Both the position numbers and the translations under genes were made by a program. 64,000 bases of DNA from Methanothermobacter sp. MT-2 (lineage in GTDB: Archaea > Methanobacteriota > Methanobacteria > Methanobacteriales > DSM-23052): positions 1,350,603 to 1,414,602 of the forward strand of contig AP017647.1 in the NCBI GenBank assembly GCA_003584625.1. Direction: 5' to 3'. The notes under the pieces are model-generated. The model was not told where the DNA came from. It searched no databases and saw only the letters and a program-made list of their open reading frames with translations. Positions 8,189 through 18,325 of this stretch are shown piece after piece. Every line of letters starts with the position of its first letter. Within the stretch, counting starts at the first letter, position 1.

Positions 8189-11100
8189 AGTACCAACCCC
8201 TCATTTTAGATTCAACTTTAAGCGAGGCATCCCCAAGAACTTCTTTAGCAGTAAGATAATCATGAAGTGAACCCACTATTTTATTTACATCGTTCATTTC
8301 AATTTCATTACCTCGCATTCTGATTAGACCCTTACCTATTAAATACGATTTTATTTTTCTAGAATATGATCTGGATGGCAGCCTTGAGATGGTATTATAT
8401 ACGCGCCTAAATTTATCCATGTCCGATATTTCTTCTCTTTTTAATAATAATGCATTGGAAAGGTCTCTGAGGAATCCTCTCTGGGTTTCAGTTACACTTT
8501 TAAGGTGATCAATCACTTTATCACTATTCTTTTTGAATTTTTCAAGGCCCTGAATTGCTTTATCAACCTTATAGGGCTTAGAACTCCTTGATTTTAGGAG
8601 TTCAAGAAGCTTAAGAGGAGTTGACTCCTTAATCTTCCCATCTTCTAATGTGAGAATCTGTTTTTTTACTTTATATGGCCCTTTGTAGTACTCATAAATG
8701 GCTGTGAGCCCTACATCATTTTCTATGTATGTGTAGTAATTCCCATCCATTTTTTCAACTTCAGCAAAGTCCTCTGGTGTGTATCCTAATTCGTACTGTA
8801 TTGTGTTCAGCAGTTTGTAATCCTCAAGCTGCTCTCTTGAAATTTTGCCAGGTATGAAACCTTTAATCTCATTTGAAAGTCCATATTCTTCAAGCTTTTC
8901 CATTGGAATTTTTGATAGGTCTTTGATCTTCTCTCCGAATGTTTCTATGTTGATCTTCTCTTCTGGGGATAAGATTCTAACGTCTTTACCGACAACAAGT
9001 GTTATGTCCTCTATTTTTTCGTTAAGTTTGTTTAATATTCCAACCATGACCTCTATCTCCCCAGAGGGCATGTAGTTAACAACTGTGATGTCCTTTTCAT
9101 TTCCTATCCTGTTAACTCTTCCAACTCTCTGGACTAGGATCATGGGATTCCATGGGAGGTCATAGTTCACAACTGCATCTGCATCTTGGAGATTGATACC
9201 TTCACTGAGTGCATCGGTTGTTATGAGAATTTCGATGTCCCCTGATTTTTTTACTTCATTCCAGCCATTATTGGAGCCTGGTGAGAATCTTTTTATATAG
9301 TTTATCTTTGTTGATGTTTCTGTTTCACCAGTTACCAAGCCTATTTTCAGTCTATTACCATCTTTTAGCCAGGTGTGCAAGTCAATTTCATTTTTTATCC
9401 AGTATCGCAGGTTTTTATAGAGGTAGTAAGCAGTGTCCTTGTACTGGGTGAATATGACAATCTTCTTCCCTTTAAGACTAGGCACATTAATCTCTGCTGA
9501 TTTGAATTCAGGGTTTCCGATGATGTTTTTGAGCGCTCTAAGTTTTGGATCATCTTTGTATGTGAAGATTGGCATCTCTATTATATCTTCTTTCTGTAAG
9601 GGTATTTTTCCAAGGGTTTTAAACTCGGACCTTTCTATTTCCTTGAGATTGTCAATACTGTTGAGGATTTTATCCATTGTTCTCAGGTCTTTTTCCATTA
9701 AATCCAGTATTATTTCAATACCTGACTTCAAGGGATTTGTTCCTGATTTGGCATAACCCTTAATTATATCTATTATCCTGTCAAATCTTGTAACCTCTTC
9801 TTCGAGGCCATATTCATCCATTATTTCATCGAGATCCTTTTTTATATATGCCTTTTCCATTGCAGCTTCCAGAACTCTTTTGAATGTGGTTCTGTTCCAT
9901 GTTTCCTGGTTCTTGAATAAGTCGTAGAAAGTCTTTTCTTTTTCGTATATCCTCCTAATTGTTGTTTCGAAAGGGTATATGCCGCTTTCAAGTCTTTTTC
10001 CCAGTAAAAGTTTCAGGAGGTCTGCTATTTCTATGAGTTTCATTTCAGGTTCTTTAACGCTTATTTCATCATCTTCAAAAAGAATGTACCTTGAGCCATA
10101 GAGTTTTGTGTGTTCAAAATTGAGCTCTGGCAATGTTTCCTTGAGTAGTTCTATAAACTCTAGGTATTCTTTCTTGTAGAATGCGGAATATTCGAGGCTA
10201 AATGGCTGGGGGTCTTTAAATATAAGTGGTTTTCCGTTTATCTGGAGGTCCTTGAATTGTTCCAGAATGTATTTCCTTGTTCTGAGGACCATTATTTCGT
10301 CCAGTATTTCATTTTTTATTTTGTTAGCTATCTTTTTGAGTTCTTTTTTCTTGTGAGGATCTGGATCTATTTCTATTTCTTTTTTCAGTTTTGTGTATTG
10401 ATTTATGAGTTCATCCACTTCTATGCCCTTCAGTCTGAATTGCATGAATGTGTCATCCATGAAGAGGCGTATAAGGTTGTATACGTCTCTTATTGAGTTA
10501 TTTATTGGTGTTGCGGTTAAAAGGAGGAATTTATTTTTCTCACCTGTTGTTTTTCGTTGTAATTTACGGATATTTTTCCATCTTTTAGTGTTGCTATTTC
10601 TGTATTTGTGTGCCTCATCAATCACATAGATGTCATATTCGTCTGCTATCCTTTTCAGACTCTCCTTTTTGAGATTCTGAAACTTCCCAAGGGACATGAA
10701 TCCTATTTTTCCAAGTGTTTCGTTTTCTATTATTTCGTATGCGCTGCTGAGTTCATTGTTGCTGGTTATCAGTTTTTTTTCCTGGCCTTGGAAGAAGTAT
10801 TCCTGGTTTATCAGGAGGTCTTCCCACTGGTTTATGAGTGATGGGGGCAGTATGAGGAGTGCTGATGGTTTTTTATTCTCTGGTTTCCATGTAGGGTGTT
10901 TTCCGTTGATGTATTCCTCGATTATTGCTGCTGCAAGGAAGCTTTTTCCAAGCCCGACAGAATCTGCCAGTATAACGCCGTTATAGGTGTTTAGGGAGTT
11001 TATGGCGTTCATGACCCCTATTAACTGGAATTCCATGAGCACGTCTTTTTTGAGGATGTTTTTTACTCTTCCATCGAACCAGTGGTAGACGAGGTACTTG

Positions 11101-11777
11101 AATAGGAGTTCTGGGTCTATTCTCTGGCCCATCTTTGGTTTATGGTCTTTTTCTGTTACTCCAGAGTAGTCTATGATTTTCAGCATGTCCTGACTGAAGT
11201 CTGTGGCTTCTTCCCAGAGATCATCGAACCACCTGTTAAGATATAAAACATCTTCTCTTGAGGTTAGAGCTACGTTAAGTTCTTTGTTTTTGGTAAGACC
11301 TTTTTTTGTGAAATTGGATGAACCAACAAGTGCCAGTCCGGGGGACTGATATTCTGATGTTGGATTTGTAAGAAATAGATATAATTTCGCATGGAGTTTT
11401 GATTTATCAAATAGTTTGACTTCTATTATTTCTTCTGCGATGAGTTTTCTGAGGAGGGTTATGTTTCTTATTTGTTCTTTTGTTATGTTCTGTTCTTGAA
11501 GTTCTCCTATCATTTTGTCCTTAAAGAGCTCTCTAAGTTCATGACCCTCTGTAATTTCTTCACCTGTTTGTTTGGTGGTTTCATCTCCCATCACTATTTT
11601 CAGAAAGGGTTTTTTTTGGAATTCTGCCGGAAAGTCGTCCTCTATGAGTGAGAATCCCGTTATGAAGAAGTAACCTATTGCAAATTTGGCTTCTTCACAG
11701 TTTTTCAATTGATCTTTAATAAGTCTGACAACTTCGCGGTTTTCAGTATTATCCATGATTGAGGGGCCAAAATCCAT
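8166..11777 (-). CDS. PLD-nuclease/SNF2-type helicase fusion of a defence system
   Basis: About 1,203 residues. The ATG at 11,777 has GGAGGG at ideal spacing, so the 16 upstream codons are not used. The N-terminus is a phospholipase-D-like nuclease domain (LHAKLYLF near residue 129, GSSNFT near 150). SNF2-type helicase motifs follow: ADSVGLGKS (Walker A, about 272), DEAH (about 387), TATP (about 422), and SEGINLQDADAV with QRVGRVNRIGN (about 886). It lies first in an operon with the adenine methyltransferase. DISARM uses a SNF2 protein (DrmD) and a separate PLD protein (DrmC); here both lie in one chain and DrmA and DrmB are absent. Likely role: motor and nuclease that act on unmodified invading DNA. 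Confidence 0.85.
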   Translation of the reverse strand: MDFGPSIMDNTENREVVRLIKDQLKNCEEAKFAIGYFFITGFSLIEDDFPAEFQKKPFLKIVMGDETTKQTGEEITEGHELRELFKDKMIGELQEQNITKEQIRNITLLRKLIAEEIIEVKLFDKSKLHAKLYLFLTNPTSEYQSPGLALVGSSNFTKKGLTKNKELNVALTSREDVLYLNRWFDDLWEEATDFSQDMLKIIDYSGVTEKDHKPKMGQRIDPELLFKYLVYHWFDGRVKNILKKDVLMEFQLIGVMNAINSLNTYNGVILADSVGLGKSFLAAAIIEEYINGKHPTWKPENKKPSALLILPPSLINQWEDLLINQEYFFQGQEKKLITSNNELSSAYEIIENETLGKIGFMSLGKFQNLKKESLKRIADEYDIYVIDEAHKYRNSNTKRWKNIRKLQRKTTGEKNKFLLLTATPINNSIRDVYNLIRLFMDDTFMQFRLKGIEVDELINQYTKLKKEIEIDPDPHKKKELKKIANKIKNEILDEIMVLRTRKYILEQFKDLQINGKPLIFKDPQPFSLEYSAFYKKEYLEFIELLKETLPELNFEHTKLYGSRYILFEDDEISVKEPEMKLIEIADLLKLLLGKRLESGIYPFETTIRRIYEKEKTFYDLFKNQETWNRTTFKRVLEAAMEKAYIKKDLDEIMDEYGLEEEVTRFDRIIDIIKGYAKSGTNPLKSGIEIILDLMEKDLRTMDKILNSIDNLKEIERSEFKTLGKIPLQKEDIIEMPIFTYKDDPKLRALKNIIGNPEFKSAEINVPSLKGKKIVIFTQYKDTAYYLYKNLRYWIKNEIDLHTWLKDGNRLKIGLVTGETETSTKINYIKRFSPGSNNGWNEVKKSGDIEILITTDALSEGINLQDADAVVNYDLPWNPMILVQRVGRVNRIGNEKDITVVNYMPSGEIEVMVGILNKLNEKIEDITLVVGKDVRILSPEEKINIETFGEKIKDLSKIPMEKLEEYGLSNEIKGFIPGKISREQLEDYKLLNTIQYELGYTPEDFAEVEKMDGNYYTYIENDVGLTAIYEYYKGPYKVKKQILTLEDGKIKESTPLKLLELLKSRSSKPYKVDKAIQGLEKFKKNSDKVIDHLKSVTETQRGFLRDLSNALLLKREEISDMDKFRRVYNTISRLPSRSYSRKIKSYLIGKGLIRMRGNEIEMNDVNKIVGSLHDYLTAKEVLGDASLKVESKMRGWYCGYNKNS

Positions 11778-12037
11778 CACTATCCCTCCAGAAGGATTAA
11801 TATAACTCATATCTATGTCGATCATATGGGTTTAAATTTTCTATATCCTTACATTAGCTTCACTATGGCTCCTCTTATCATCAATCCCCTCACTTTTCTA
11901 TCAATTCTACCATTTTTCTTTGACCTTTTAGCAATTCCACTAAATGCTCCCCTCCAAGGATATCACTATTATATGTTCTTTGTTTACTATTTTTTTTGTT
12001 GCAGGCGTTCATCCACTTAGGGAATGTCAAATAACAC

Positions 12038-12047
12038 AAATATATAT
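12038..12047 (+). promoter_or_regulatory. TATA box before the HhH/nuclease-like gene
   Basis: aaatatatat lies about 45 bases before the ATG at 12,091, placing a start site near 12,068. This supports the internal start codon over the longer open frame that begins upstream of the box. Confidence 0.45.
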
Positions 12048-12090
12048 GACACAGAATAAAATTCAATGGAATAAAAGGTTGTGGATTATT

Positions 12091-13161
12091 ATGGTTGAGT
12101 TAAATGAGAAACAAAAAAAGAACTTGAAAGATTATTTTAACAAGCTTTGTCCAACTTACAAAAAAAGTGGAGAATTTGAAAAAGATAAAAATGTGGTTTC
12201 AGATCGTATATCCTATTTTAGAGGGGAGCTTCCCAAAAAGATAGATGATATTTCAGAGATTGACCTTGTAGAAATACTGTCGAATACATGGGCTATTAGC
12301 AGAGCCTGGGGGAATGTACAGTATCGTGCTCAGAAGATCATAGCAGACAACGGGATCAAAAAAATCAAAGAAGCATTTAAGATACTCCTGGATACTTCCA
12401 TTCCACCACATAAAAGATATGGAAAAGTTCTTAAAATGATCAAAGGATTAGGACCAGCCGCAATAACAGAGATCCTAGCATACATTCATCCACACGAATG
12501 CTCCATATGGAACAGAAAAGCCAGAGAAGCGCTGGACATCCTCAACATAAGCATCATAAACACCAAGAAATACAAGCTCACGCCACAAGAATACAAAACT
12601 TACAACAAACTTGTAAAAACCATCCAAGAAGAACTAAACTTTCAAAAGTCAAAAATGGAAGATATAGGCTTATTCCTCACTGATTTTTTCTTTTTTGAAC
12701 TAAGCCAACAAGGTGCAAAACCAGAAAAACCAAAAGACAACGGCTTTGATCATGATGAAATAAAGGATTTAACTCAAGATATAGGGTCAATGTTAGGTTT
12801 TGAAGCCGATACAGAGGTTCAAGTTGCCCATGGCGCAAGAGTAGATGTGGTCTGGAGCGCCAGAATAGGAAACCTTGGAATAATAAATTATGTCCTCGAA
12901 GTCCACAAAAGAGGATCCATCGACAGCCTACTAATGAACCTACAAAAAGCAAAAAGCAACCCAACAGTACAGAAAGTCGTCGCAATATCCGATGAAACAC
13001 AATTAGAGAAAATAAAAAGAGAATCCGAAGGACTCCCAGAAGAATTCAGACGCGACCTAACATTCTGGCCAGTTGAAGATGTTTTGAAGGTTCATGAGAA
13101 TCTTGAATTGGCTATGAAGACAATTGATAATCTTAATTTGACTCCGGAACCATTCAAGTGA
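12091..13161 (+). CDS. HhH-domain protein with PD-(D/E)XK-like C-terminal domain
   Basis: A 356-residue protein. The ATG at 12,091 is chosen because a TATA box lies inside the longer frame. The N-terminal half is helical with a helix-hairpin-helix core (MIKGLGPAAITEILAYIHP, about residues 113-131), like DNA glycosylase-type domains. The C-terminal half has G-ARVDVVW, then YVLEVHKRGS, which fits the D...ExxK core of restriction-endonuclease-like folds, then an alpha/beta end. It faces away from the helicase-methyltransferase operon and shares its upstream region, so it may be the third part of the same system, or a separate restriction or repair protein. I do not recognise an exact family. Confidence 0.6.
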   Translation: MVELNEKQKKNLKDYFNKLCPTYKKSGEFEKDKNVVSDRISYFRGELPKKIDDISEIDLVEILSNTWAISRAWGNVQYRAQKIIADNGIKKIKEAFKILLDTSIPPHKRYGKVLKMIKGLGPAAITEILAYIHPHECSIWNRKAREALDILNISIINTKKYKLTPQEYKTYNKLVKTIQEELNFQKSKMEDIGLFLTDFFFFELSQQGAKPEKPKDNGFDHDEIKDLTQDIGSMLGFEADTEVQVAHGARVDVVWSARIGNLGIINYVLEVHKRGSIDSLLMNLQKAKSNPTVQKVVAISDETQLEKIKRESEGLPEEFRRDLTFWPVEDVLKVHENLELAMKTIDNLNLTPEPFK

Positions 13162-13166
13162 TGACA

Positions 13167-13309
13167 TTATTTTTCTTTGGTGGATCCTTCTATTGCTTTT
13201 CTTTTGGTCAGTTTTTCAAGATGATCTCTAGTATGCTCCTGTTTTGTAGTCTTTCTACTTCGTTTTGCAAGTGGCTGACTTCCTTTTCTCTTTTTTTGAA
13301 CCCCTTCAT
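13167..13309 (-). pseudogene. Decayed coiled-coil gene fragment, copy 2
   Basis: From an ATG at 13,309 the minus strand encodes MKGFKKREKEVSHLQNEVER and on to ...ILEIILKN before a TGA. The homology to copy 1 at 384-500 then continues in another frame as KLTKRKAIEGSTKEK. It is a frameshifted relative of that fragment, lying just behind the end of the HhH/nuclease-like gene. Confidence 0.5.
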
Positions 13310-13522
13310 AAGTTTTAAATAAAACCTCTTAGGGTAACTTTAATAATTTACACTAATAAAATTCAAAAAGTGCCGCCGCATCTAACCTTTGAGGGAGAAT
13401 ATAGCACAAGATAAAGTTGATGTCCACTCCCAAGAAAATGTCTATAGTATAAGTGTGAATCTTTACATAAAAATAGTATTATACGGAAATTTTTGGATAA
13501 TATTGGCTTTGGGGGGGTTTTG
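13310..13522. other. Spacer and promoter of the thymidylate-synthase-like gene
   Basis: A TATA-like cataaaaata near 13,466 would place a start site near 13,493. A run of seven G (13,511-13,517) followed by ttttg forms the ribosome binding site before the ATG at 13,523. Nothing else is seen. Confidence 0.4.
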
Positions 13523-14289
13523 ATGGGTTTTATTAAAGGTGAAAGTATTGGGGAAGCCTATTTCAAGGCTTACAAGGCAATATTAGATGCCAAATCACCC
13601 CACTGGTACTTGATGGTCCATATTTCACGGCCAATCTTGGACAATTCAATGAAGATTTCTTCCTTGGATGTTACTGATTGGCTTAAAGTTATAAACGTGG
13701 AAAAAAGGATATATGATGCCTTTATCAATTTCAAATTTTCTAAAAAAGATGAATGGACCGGCGGCTACTCAGGCAAGGACTGGATAAACGGCAGAATACA
13801 AGACCTCCTAAACGAACAAGGCTACTATAAAAAAAGCCTAACAGAAGAATTTTCCCTCGACCAAATCCAAGAAGTGGAAAAACGGTTATCTGCCAGGGAT
13901 AAAAATGGCAAAAAAATGCATGGAGGCTCAACAAACGCCATGGTATGCATACTATTCTCACCAACCAAGGACCTAAAAGCCGCATGCAGACCATGTCCAC
14001 GAGCAGAAGGAGTAAAATCCCTAACCCAATCGATTTCAAACCAATAAAAGACAAATTGAACCTAATGGCGGTTTTCAGGAGCCAATCCTTTGATACAAAG
14101 GCATATGGAAACTTCATCGCACTTGCCATACTACTCCATAGGATGTGTCAGGCTGCTGGATATAAGCCAGGGGCTATTGTATCCACAGCTAATAAAGTAA
14201 CATTTGATGGCCATAAGAATGATCTCTATAAACATTTAAGAGCAAATATCGTGGGACATATCACTCATCAGCAGGCATTAGATATATAA
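13523..14289 (+). pseudogene. Thymidylate-synthase-like protein, frameshifted
   Basis: Starting at the ATG at 13,523 (G-rich ribosome binding site), the first frame runs to AACRPCPRAEGVK. The homologous continuation IPNPIDFKPIKDKLNLMAV, then RSQSFDTKAYGNFIALA and YKPGAIVSTANKVTF, is in the next frame. The break is at a run of four A (14,014-14,017); one extra A gives a single product of about 255 residues. The motifs resemble the C-terminal half of thymidylate synthase (RPCP, DFK, LNL-A--RSQ, the later helix), a distant archaeal ThyA-like family. The catalytic role is unproven. Pseudogene, phase-variable gene or sequencing error. Confidence 0.6.
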
Positions 14290-14542
14290 GTTCGAAACAT
14301 TACCCGAGTCTATTTTTCCACAAGAATGTTAACAAAACTATAAACCTCCCATTTTTCCTTACCTACACTTCCATTTTTTGAGTAATCTGGTATTTTGGAG
14401 ATAACACCACAAATTGCGAACTATTTTTTGCCTTAGTAATCTGTTAGAGGATTGAGTTGTGGAACAAAATTAAAAAAACAACTCCCAAACCCCCACTAAA
14501 CTATCTAAATTTATCTTAAACCGCGCACAAAATAAAAAAACA

Positions 14543-14946
14543 CTACCGAACACCCAGCTTCCCAAGGGCATCAGCAGCAGACTCACGAACATCCTTGTCT
14601 GGGTCTTCTAGTGCTCTTTTCAGTGGTTCTACTGCACGAGAATCACCTATCCATCCAAGGGCCCAAGCTGCTCCCTCGCGAACCTTCCGGTTTGGGTCTT
14701 TTAGTGCGTGGATTAGTGGTTTTATTGCGGGTTCGCCTATTTTCCAAAGGGCCCAGGCTACTACTTCGCGGATATCCTCGTTTTGGTCTTTTAGTGTTGT
14801 TATTAGTGGTTCTATTGTATTAGGATCGGCTATTTCTCCGAGGGCCATGGCTGCATGCATGCGAACATCTGGGTCTGGGTCTTTTAGTTTTTTGTTAGTT
14901 TTTTTATGTTTGGCTCTGGTTTGAGGAGGCGGTCTAGTAGTCCCAT
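14543..14946 (-). pseudogene. HEAT-repeat protein with one-base frameshift
   Basis: From 14,860 the frame encodes three to four PBS-lyase-type HEAT repeats (MALGEIADP, WALWKIGEP, WALGWIGDS, DALGKLGV). The proper start lies further upstream: ATG at 14,946 behind ggagacc gives MGLLDRLLKPEPNIKKL, then hits a stop after residue 20. One extra A in the A6 or A7 runs (14,888-14,893, 14,899-14,905) would join this to KLKDPDPDVRMHAA and make an intact protein of about 134 residues. HEAT proteins of this kind are scaffolds with varied partners; none is implied here. Confidence 0.65.
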
Positions 14947-15333
14947 TTTAGGTCTCCTTTATTTTTTATAGGATATCTTTTCATTTTTTTATTTAATTTT
15001 TCGTGTTCTTTTTTTGTTGTTAAGCTGAAGAATGTTAAGGTAAGCCTTTGAATTTTTCCCAGGCTTTTAGAATTGCCAGGAAAAATATTCTCAATTCTGT
15101 TTTAGAGGTAGATAATTAGAGCAGGTATTATTAGGACCCCCCATGAGATGGGATTTGCTGACACCTACATAATATTTTGAAAGCTTCTTATAATCCATAT
15201 ATTAGAGATGATCAACTAGAAAATCCCCAAATCTTATGCACAAAATAAAAGAAACCGCAATAGATGTAAAACTGAAGAATATGATATGTTGGAGATTGAT
15301 ATCTCCTATTAATTTCGAGAGATAATGGGTATT
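14947..15333. other. Intergenic, no gene seen
   Basis: T-rich on the left, with short open frames on the minus strand but no ribosome binding site or recognisable motif. Nothing I can support. Confidence 0.4.
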
Positions 15334-17361
15334 TTATTTTTCAATTTTGAGGAATCTGGAATTGATTGCCACGATGATTGTGCTTAGGGCCATTAGCGCC
15401 GCTCCTTCTGCTGGGGTTAGGAGGACTCCGTAGGCGTATAGTACGCCAGCGGCTGATGGGATTGCGAAGATGTTGTAGCCTGTTCCCCATATTAGGTTTT
15501 GGATCATTTTTCTGTAGGTTGACTTGGCAAGTTTAATTAGGTATAATGCATCAAGTGGATTGCTTTTTACAAGGATTACGTCTCCGGTTTCGATGGCAAC
15601 GTCTGTGCCGGCGCCAATTGCGATACCAACATCTGCTTGGGCGAGTGCGGGCGCATCATTTATACCATCACCTGTCATGGCCACTGTTAATCCCTTAGAT
15701 TGGATCTCCTTTACTTTTTCGGCCTTTTCTTGTGGTAGAACTTCTGCGAAATATTCGTCAAGTCCTATTTTGTTTGACACCCATTCTGCGACCTCTTTTT
15801 TGTCTCCTGTTATCATTATGCATTTAATCCCCATTGACTTAAATTTGGAAACTGCTTCCTTTGATTCGGGTCTTATGATGTCTGCTAGGGCGATTGCACC
15901 TTTTAAATTTTTGTTGATAATTACGAAGACTATGGTTTTTCCTTGTGATGAAAGTTTTTCCACGTTCTCGTTATTAAATGAGATGTTGAGTTCTCTTAGA
16001 TATCCTGGACTTACAATTTCGACTTTTTTTCCATTTATGTTGCCTTTTATGCCTTTTCCTGGGATTGCCTGGAAATCTTCTACAGGGAGAGTTTCTTTTG
16101 CAGCTGATATGATTCCTTTTGCAATAGGATGTTCAGAGTATTTTTCGAGGGATGCGGCATATTTTAGAATTTCATCTTTATCATATTCATCGTTTAGAGC
16201 GATGATATCAGTTACGCCAAATTTTCCCTCGGTTAGGGTGCCTGTTTTATCGAAAATTATGGCATCAACATTTCGTGCATTTTCGAATGCTACACGATCC
16301 CGTATTAATAATCCATTACTTGCTGCTAAAGCTGTGGATACCGCTACAACAAGGGGAACTGCGAGTCCAAGAGCATGGGGGCAGCTGATAACCATAACGG
16401 TTACGGCTCTTTCCAGTGCAAAATTAAGAGTCTGATGAGTCAATCCCAACCATACTGAGAAGGTTATAAGAGCGCCTGTAAGGGATAGTATTGTGAGCCA
16501 GAGCGCAAAACGGTTTGCTATGTCCTGGGTTTTTGATTTGCTTGCCTGTACTTCTTCAACAAGATTTATAATTTGGGAAAGGAATGAATCCTTGCCAGTC
16601 TTTTTTATTTCTACTGTGATGGATCCATCGCCATTTATTGAGCCGCCTATAACCTCATCGCCTTCTTTTTTGAAAACGGGTTTTGATTCTCCCGTGAGCA
16701 TGGATTCGTCAATGGAAGTGCTTCCACTTACAATTTCACCATCTACAGGGATTTTTTCTCCAAGTTTCACTATAACTTGGTCTCCTACACTTAATTCATC
16801 CAATGAAACTTCTATTATTTTTCCACTGGGCATTAATTTATGGGCACTTGATGGCATGAGTTTTGCAAGTTCTTCAAGTGCACTGGAAGCTCCAAGAACA
16901 GATTTCATTTCAATCCAGTGCCCTATAAGCATAATATCTATAAGAGTAATTAATTCCATGAAAAATTCGCTTCCGCCAAGTCCAAAAACAATTGCACTAC
17001 TGTAAATATATGCGCTTGTAATTGCCACACTGATTAATGTATCCATTCCTGGAGTCCGTGATTTAAGTTCATTGTAAATACCCTTAAAAAATGGATATCC
17101 ACCATAAAAGTAAACAAATGATGACAATATGAACACCACATACAAATCACCAGGGAATCTGATAAACTCAAGTCCAAAGATTTCCTGAATTAAAGGCGAT
17201 AAAAGTAGAATAGGGACAGTTATAATTATACATACTATAAATCTCCTCTTTAAGTCCCCAATCATCTCAGCATGGACATGTTTCCCCTCCATTTTATGCT
17301 TTTTATGATGCATTTCATGTTTAATTTTAATCCCCCCAGGATATTCTAACTTTATCAGCAC
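15334..17361 (-). CDS. copB: CopB-type heavy-metal P-type ATPase
   Basis: A 675-residue P1B ATPase with a short His/Lys-rich N-terminus instead of a heavy-metal-associated domain, about eight membrane helices, the TGES actuator motif, the transport motif CPH in [12 protein letters not shown], phosphorylation motif DKTGTLTEG, and [19 protein letters not shown] rather than CPC marks the CopB subgroup (copper or silver export). The start is uncertain: the frame opens at a GTG at 17,361 without a good ribosome binding site; a GGGGGG lies 27 bases inside, and an in-frame ATG ([14 protein letters not shown]) follows. It stands alone, with no copper chaperone or regulator beside it. Confidence 0.85.
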   Translation of the reverse strand: MLIKLEYPGGIKIKHEMHHKKHKMEGKHVHAEMIGDLKRRFIVCIIITVPILLLSPLIQEIFGLEFIRFPGDLYVVFILSSFVYFYGGYPFFKGIYNELKSRTPGMDTLISVAITSAYIYSSAIVFGLGGSEFFMELITLIDIMLIGHWIEMKSVLGASSALEELAKLMPSSAHKLMPSGKIIEVSLDELSVGDQVIVKLGEKIPVDGEIVSGSTSIDESMLTGESKPVFKKEGDEVIGGSINGDGSITVEIKKTGKDSFLSQIINLVEEVQASKSKTQDIANRFALWLTILSLTGALITFSVWLGLTHQTLNFALERAVTVMVISCPHALGLAVPLVVAVSTALAASNGLLIRDRVAFENARNVDAIIFDKTGTLTEGKFGVTDIIALNDEYDKDEILKYAASLEKYSEHPIAKGIISAAKETLPVEDFQAIPGKGIKGNINGKKVEIVSPGYLRELNISFNNENVEKLSSQGKTIVFVIINKNLKGAIALADIIRPESKEAVSKFKSMGIKCIMITGDKKEVAEWVSNKIGLDEYFAEVLPQEKAEKVKEIQSKGLTVAMTGDGINDAPALAQADVGIAIGAGTDVAIETGDVILVKSNPLDALYLIKLAKSTYRKMIQNLIWGTGYNIFAIPSAAGVLYAYGVLLTPAEGAALMALSTIIVAINSRFLKIEK

Positions 17362-17719
17362 ATTAAGGCGTATTTTGGTTTTAACCTTTACTAGTGTCCA
17401 TACTCTCTCTTTAGTTGTATATCTTTGAGGTAATATATAGACATTGTAAGTAGGAAATATTTTTTGGTATCAAAAAAAGGTTGGGGTGGTGGGGATAAAA
17501 AATTATTGAGATTATAAACTTGATATGATTTTACTGTTTTTGTTTCATTTAGCCTCCCTTTTTGGATTAAATTTACCATTCCCGCCAAAGTTCATATTAT
17601 CCATAATTTTATTATTATTTCATATTTTATTACAAAAAAATCATATCAATCCATATACTTGATCTACCATTAAAATATCGACTTGCAAAAAAAAGATTGA
17701 AACCTTATAAGGGAAACGA
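17362..17719. other. Intergenic, AT-rich
   Basis: Long A and T runs. A 65-codon minus-strand frame (17,391-17,588) has no family features. Probably promoter and terminator sequence only. Confidence 0.35.
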
Positions 17720-18325
17720 TTAAGATTCATCTCCTTCCAACATCCTTTTAAGCTCTTCCACGATAATTTTAGCCTGTTCAACTAGGGGTAGAGCCCTTGG
17801 AGGGGCCAATTCCATAAATTTTTCGAAACATTCTATGGCTTCACTATATTCTCCCATAAATCTTAGAGCAGATCCTTTGCTGGCCCATGCCTCAGAATTT
17901 TTCGGATTTATATCTAAAGCTTGATTGAAACATTCTACCGCTTCTGGGTACTTTTCAAGGCAGAAGAGGGCGGTTCCTTTATTGGTCCATGTTCTGCTAC
18001 TTCCAGGTTTCAATTCTATGGATTTGTCAAAGCACTCTACAGCTTCCTCGTATCTTCCGAGGGCTCCAAGTGTAACTCCCATGTTAGACCAGGCCTTTGC
18101 ATTGTCTGGTTTTAACTCCAAAGCTTTTTCGAAACATTCTATGGCTTCTAGGTGTCTTCCCATGTCTGATAAAGCAACCCCTTTATTATCCCACAGTTTT
18201 GTATTTTCTGGCTCTGCTTCAAGGGCCTTATCATAGTAAAAGAGGGCTTCTTCATACTTACCTTCTACTAAAAGACGGTTGGCTTCTTTAAACCATGCTT
18301 TAACATTTGAATTGCTATCCTTCAT
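17720..18325 (-). CDS. TPR-repeat protein
   Basis: A 201-residue soluble protein made of about five tetratricopeptide repeats of 34 residues (for example GKYEEALFYYDKALEAEPEN and GRYEEAVECFDKSIELKPG). There is no signal peptide or extra domain. TPR proteins are scaffolds for protein contacts; such short ones are numerous in methanogens. At DNA level the repeat units are visibly similar to one another, which suggests growth by internal duplication. It is unlinked to an operon. Confidence 0.85.
   Translation of the reverse strand: MKDSNSNVKAWFKEANRLLVEGKYEEALFYYDKALEAEPENTKLWDNKGVALSDMGRHLEAIECFEKALELKPDNAKAWSNMGVTLGALGRYEEAVECFDKSIELKPGSSRTWTNKGTALFCLEKYPEAVECFNQALDINPKNSEAWASKGSALRFMGEYSEAIECFEKFMELAPPRALPLVEQAKIIVEELKRMLEGDES

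Noticed and set aside
11826-12020. 64-codon plus-strand frame upstream of the HhH gene
   Set aside because: It lies in the shared promoter region of the divergent defence genes and has no ribosome binding site.
15524-16435. 303-codon plus-strand frame opposite the copper ATPase
   Set aside because: Antisense shadow of the P-type ATPase motifs; Ser/Phe-rich with no own features.
17391-17588. 65-codon minus-strand frame between the copper ATPase and TPR genes
   Set aside because: No ribosome binding site, no motif, in strongly AT-rich spacer.
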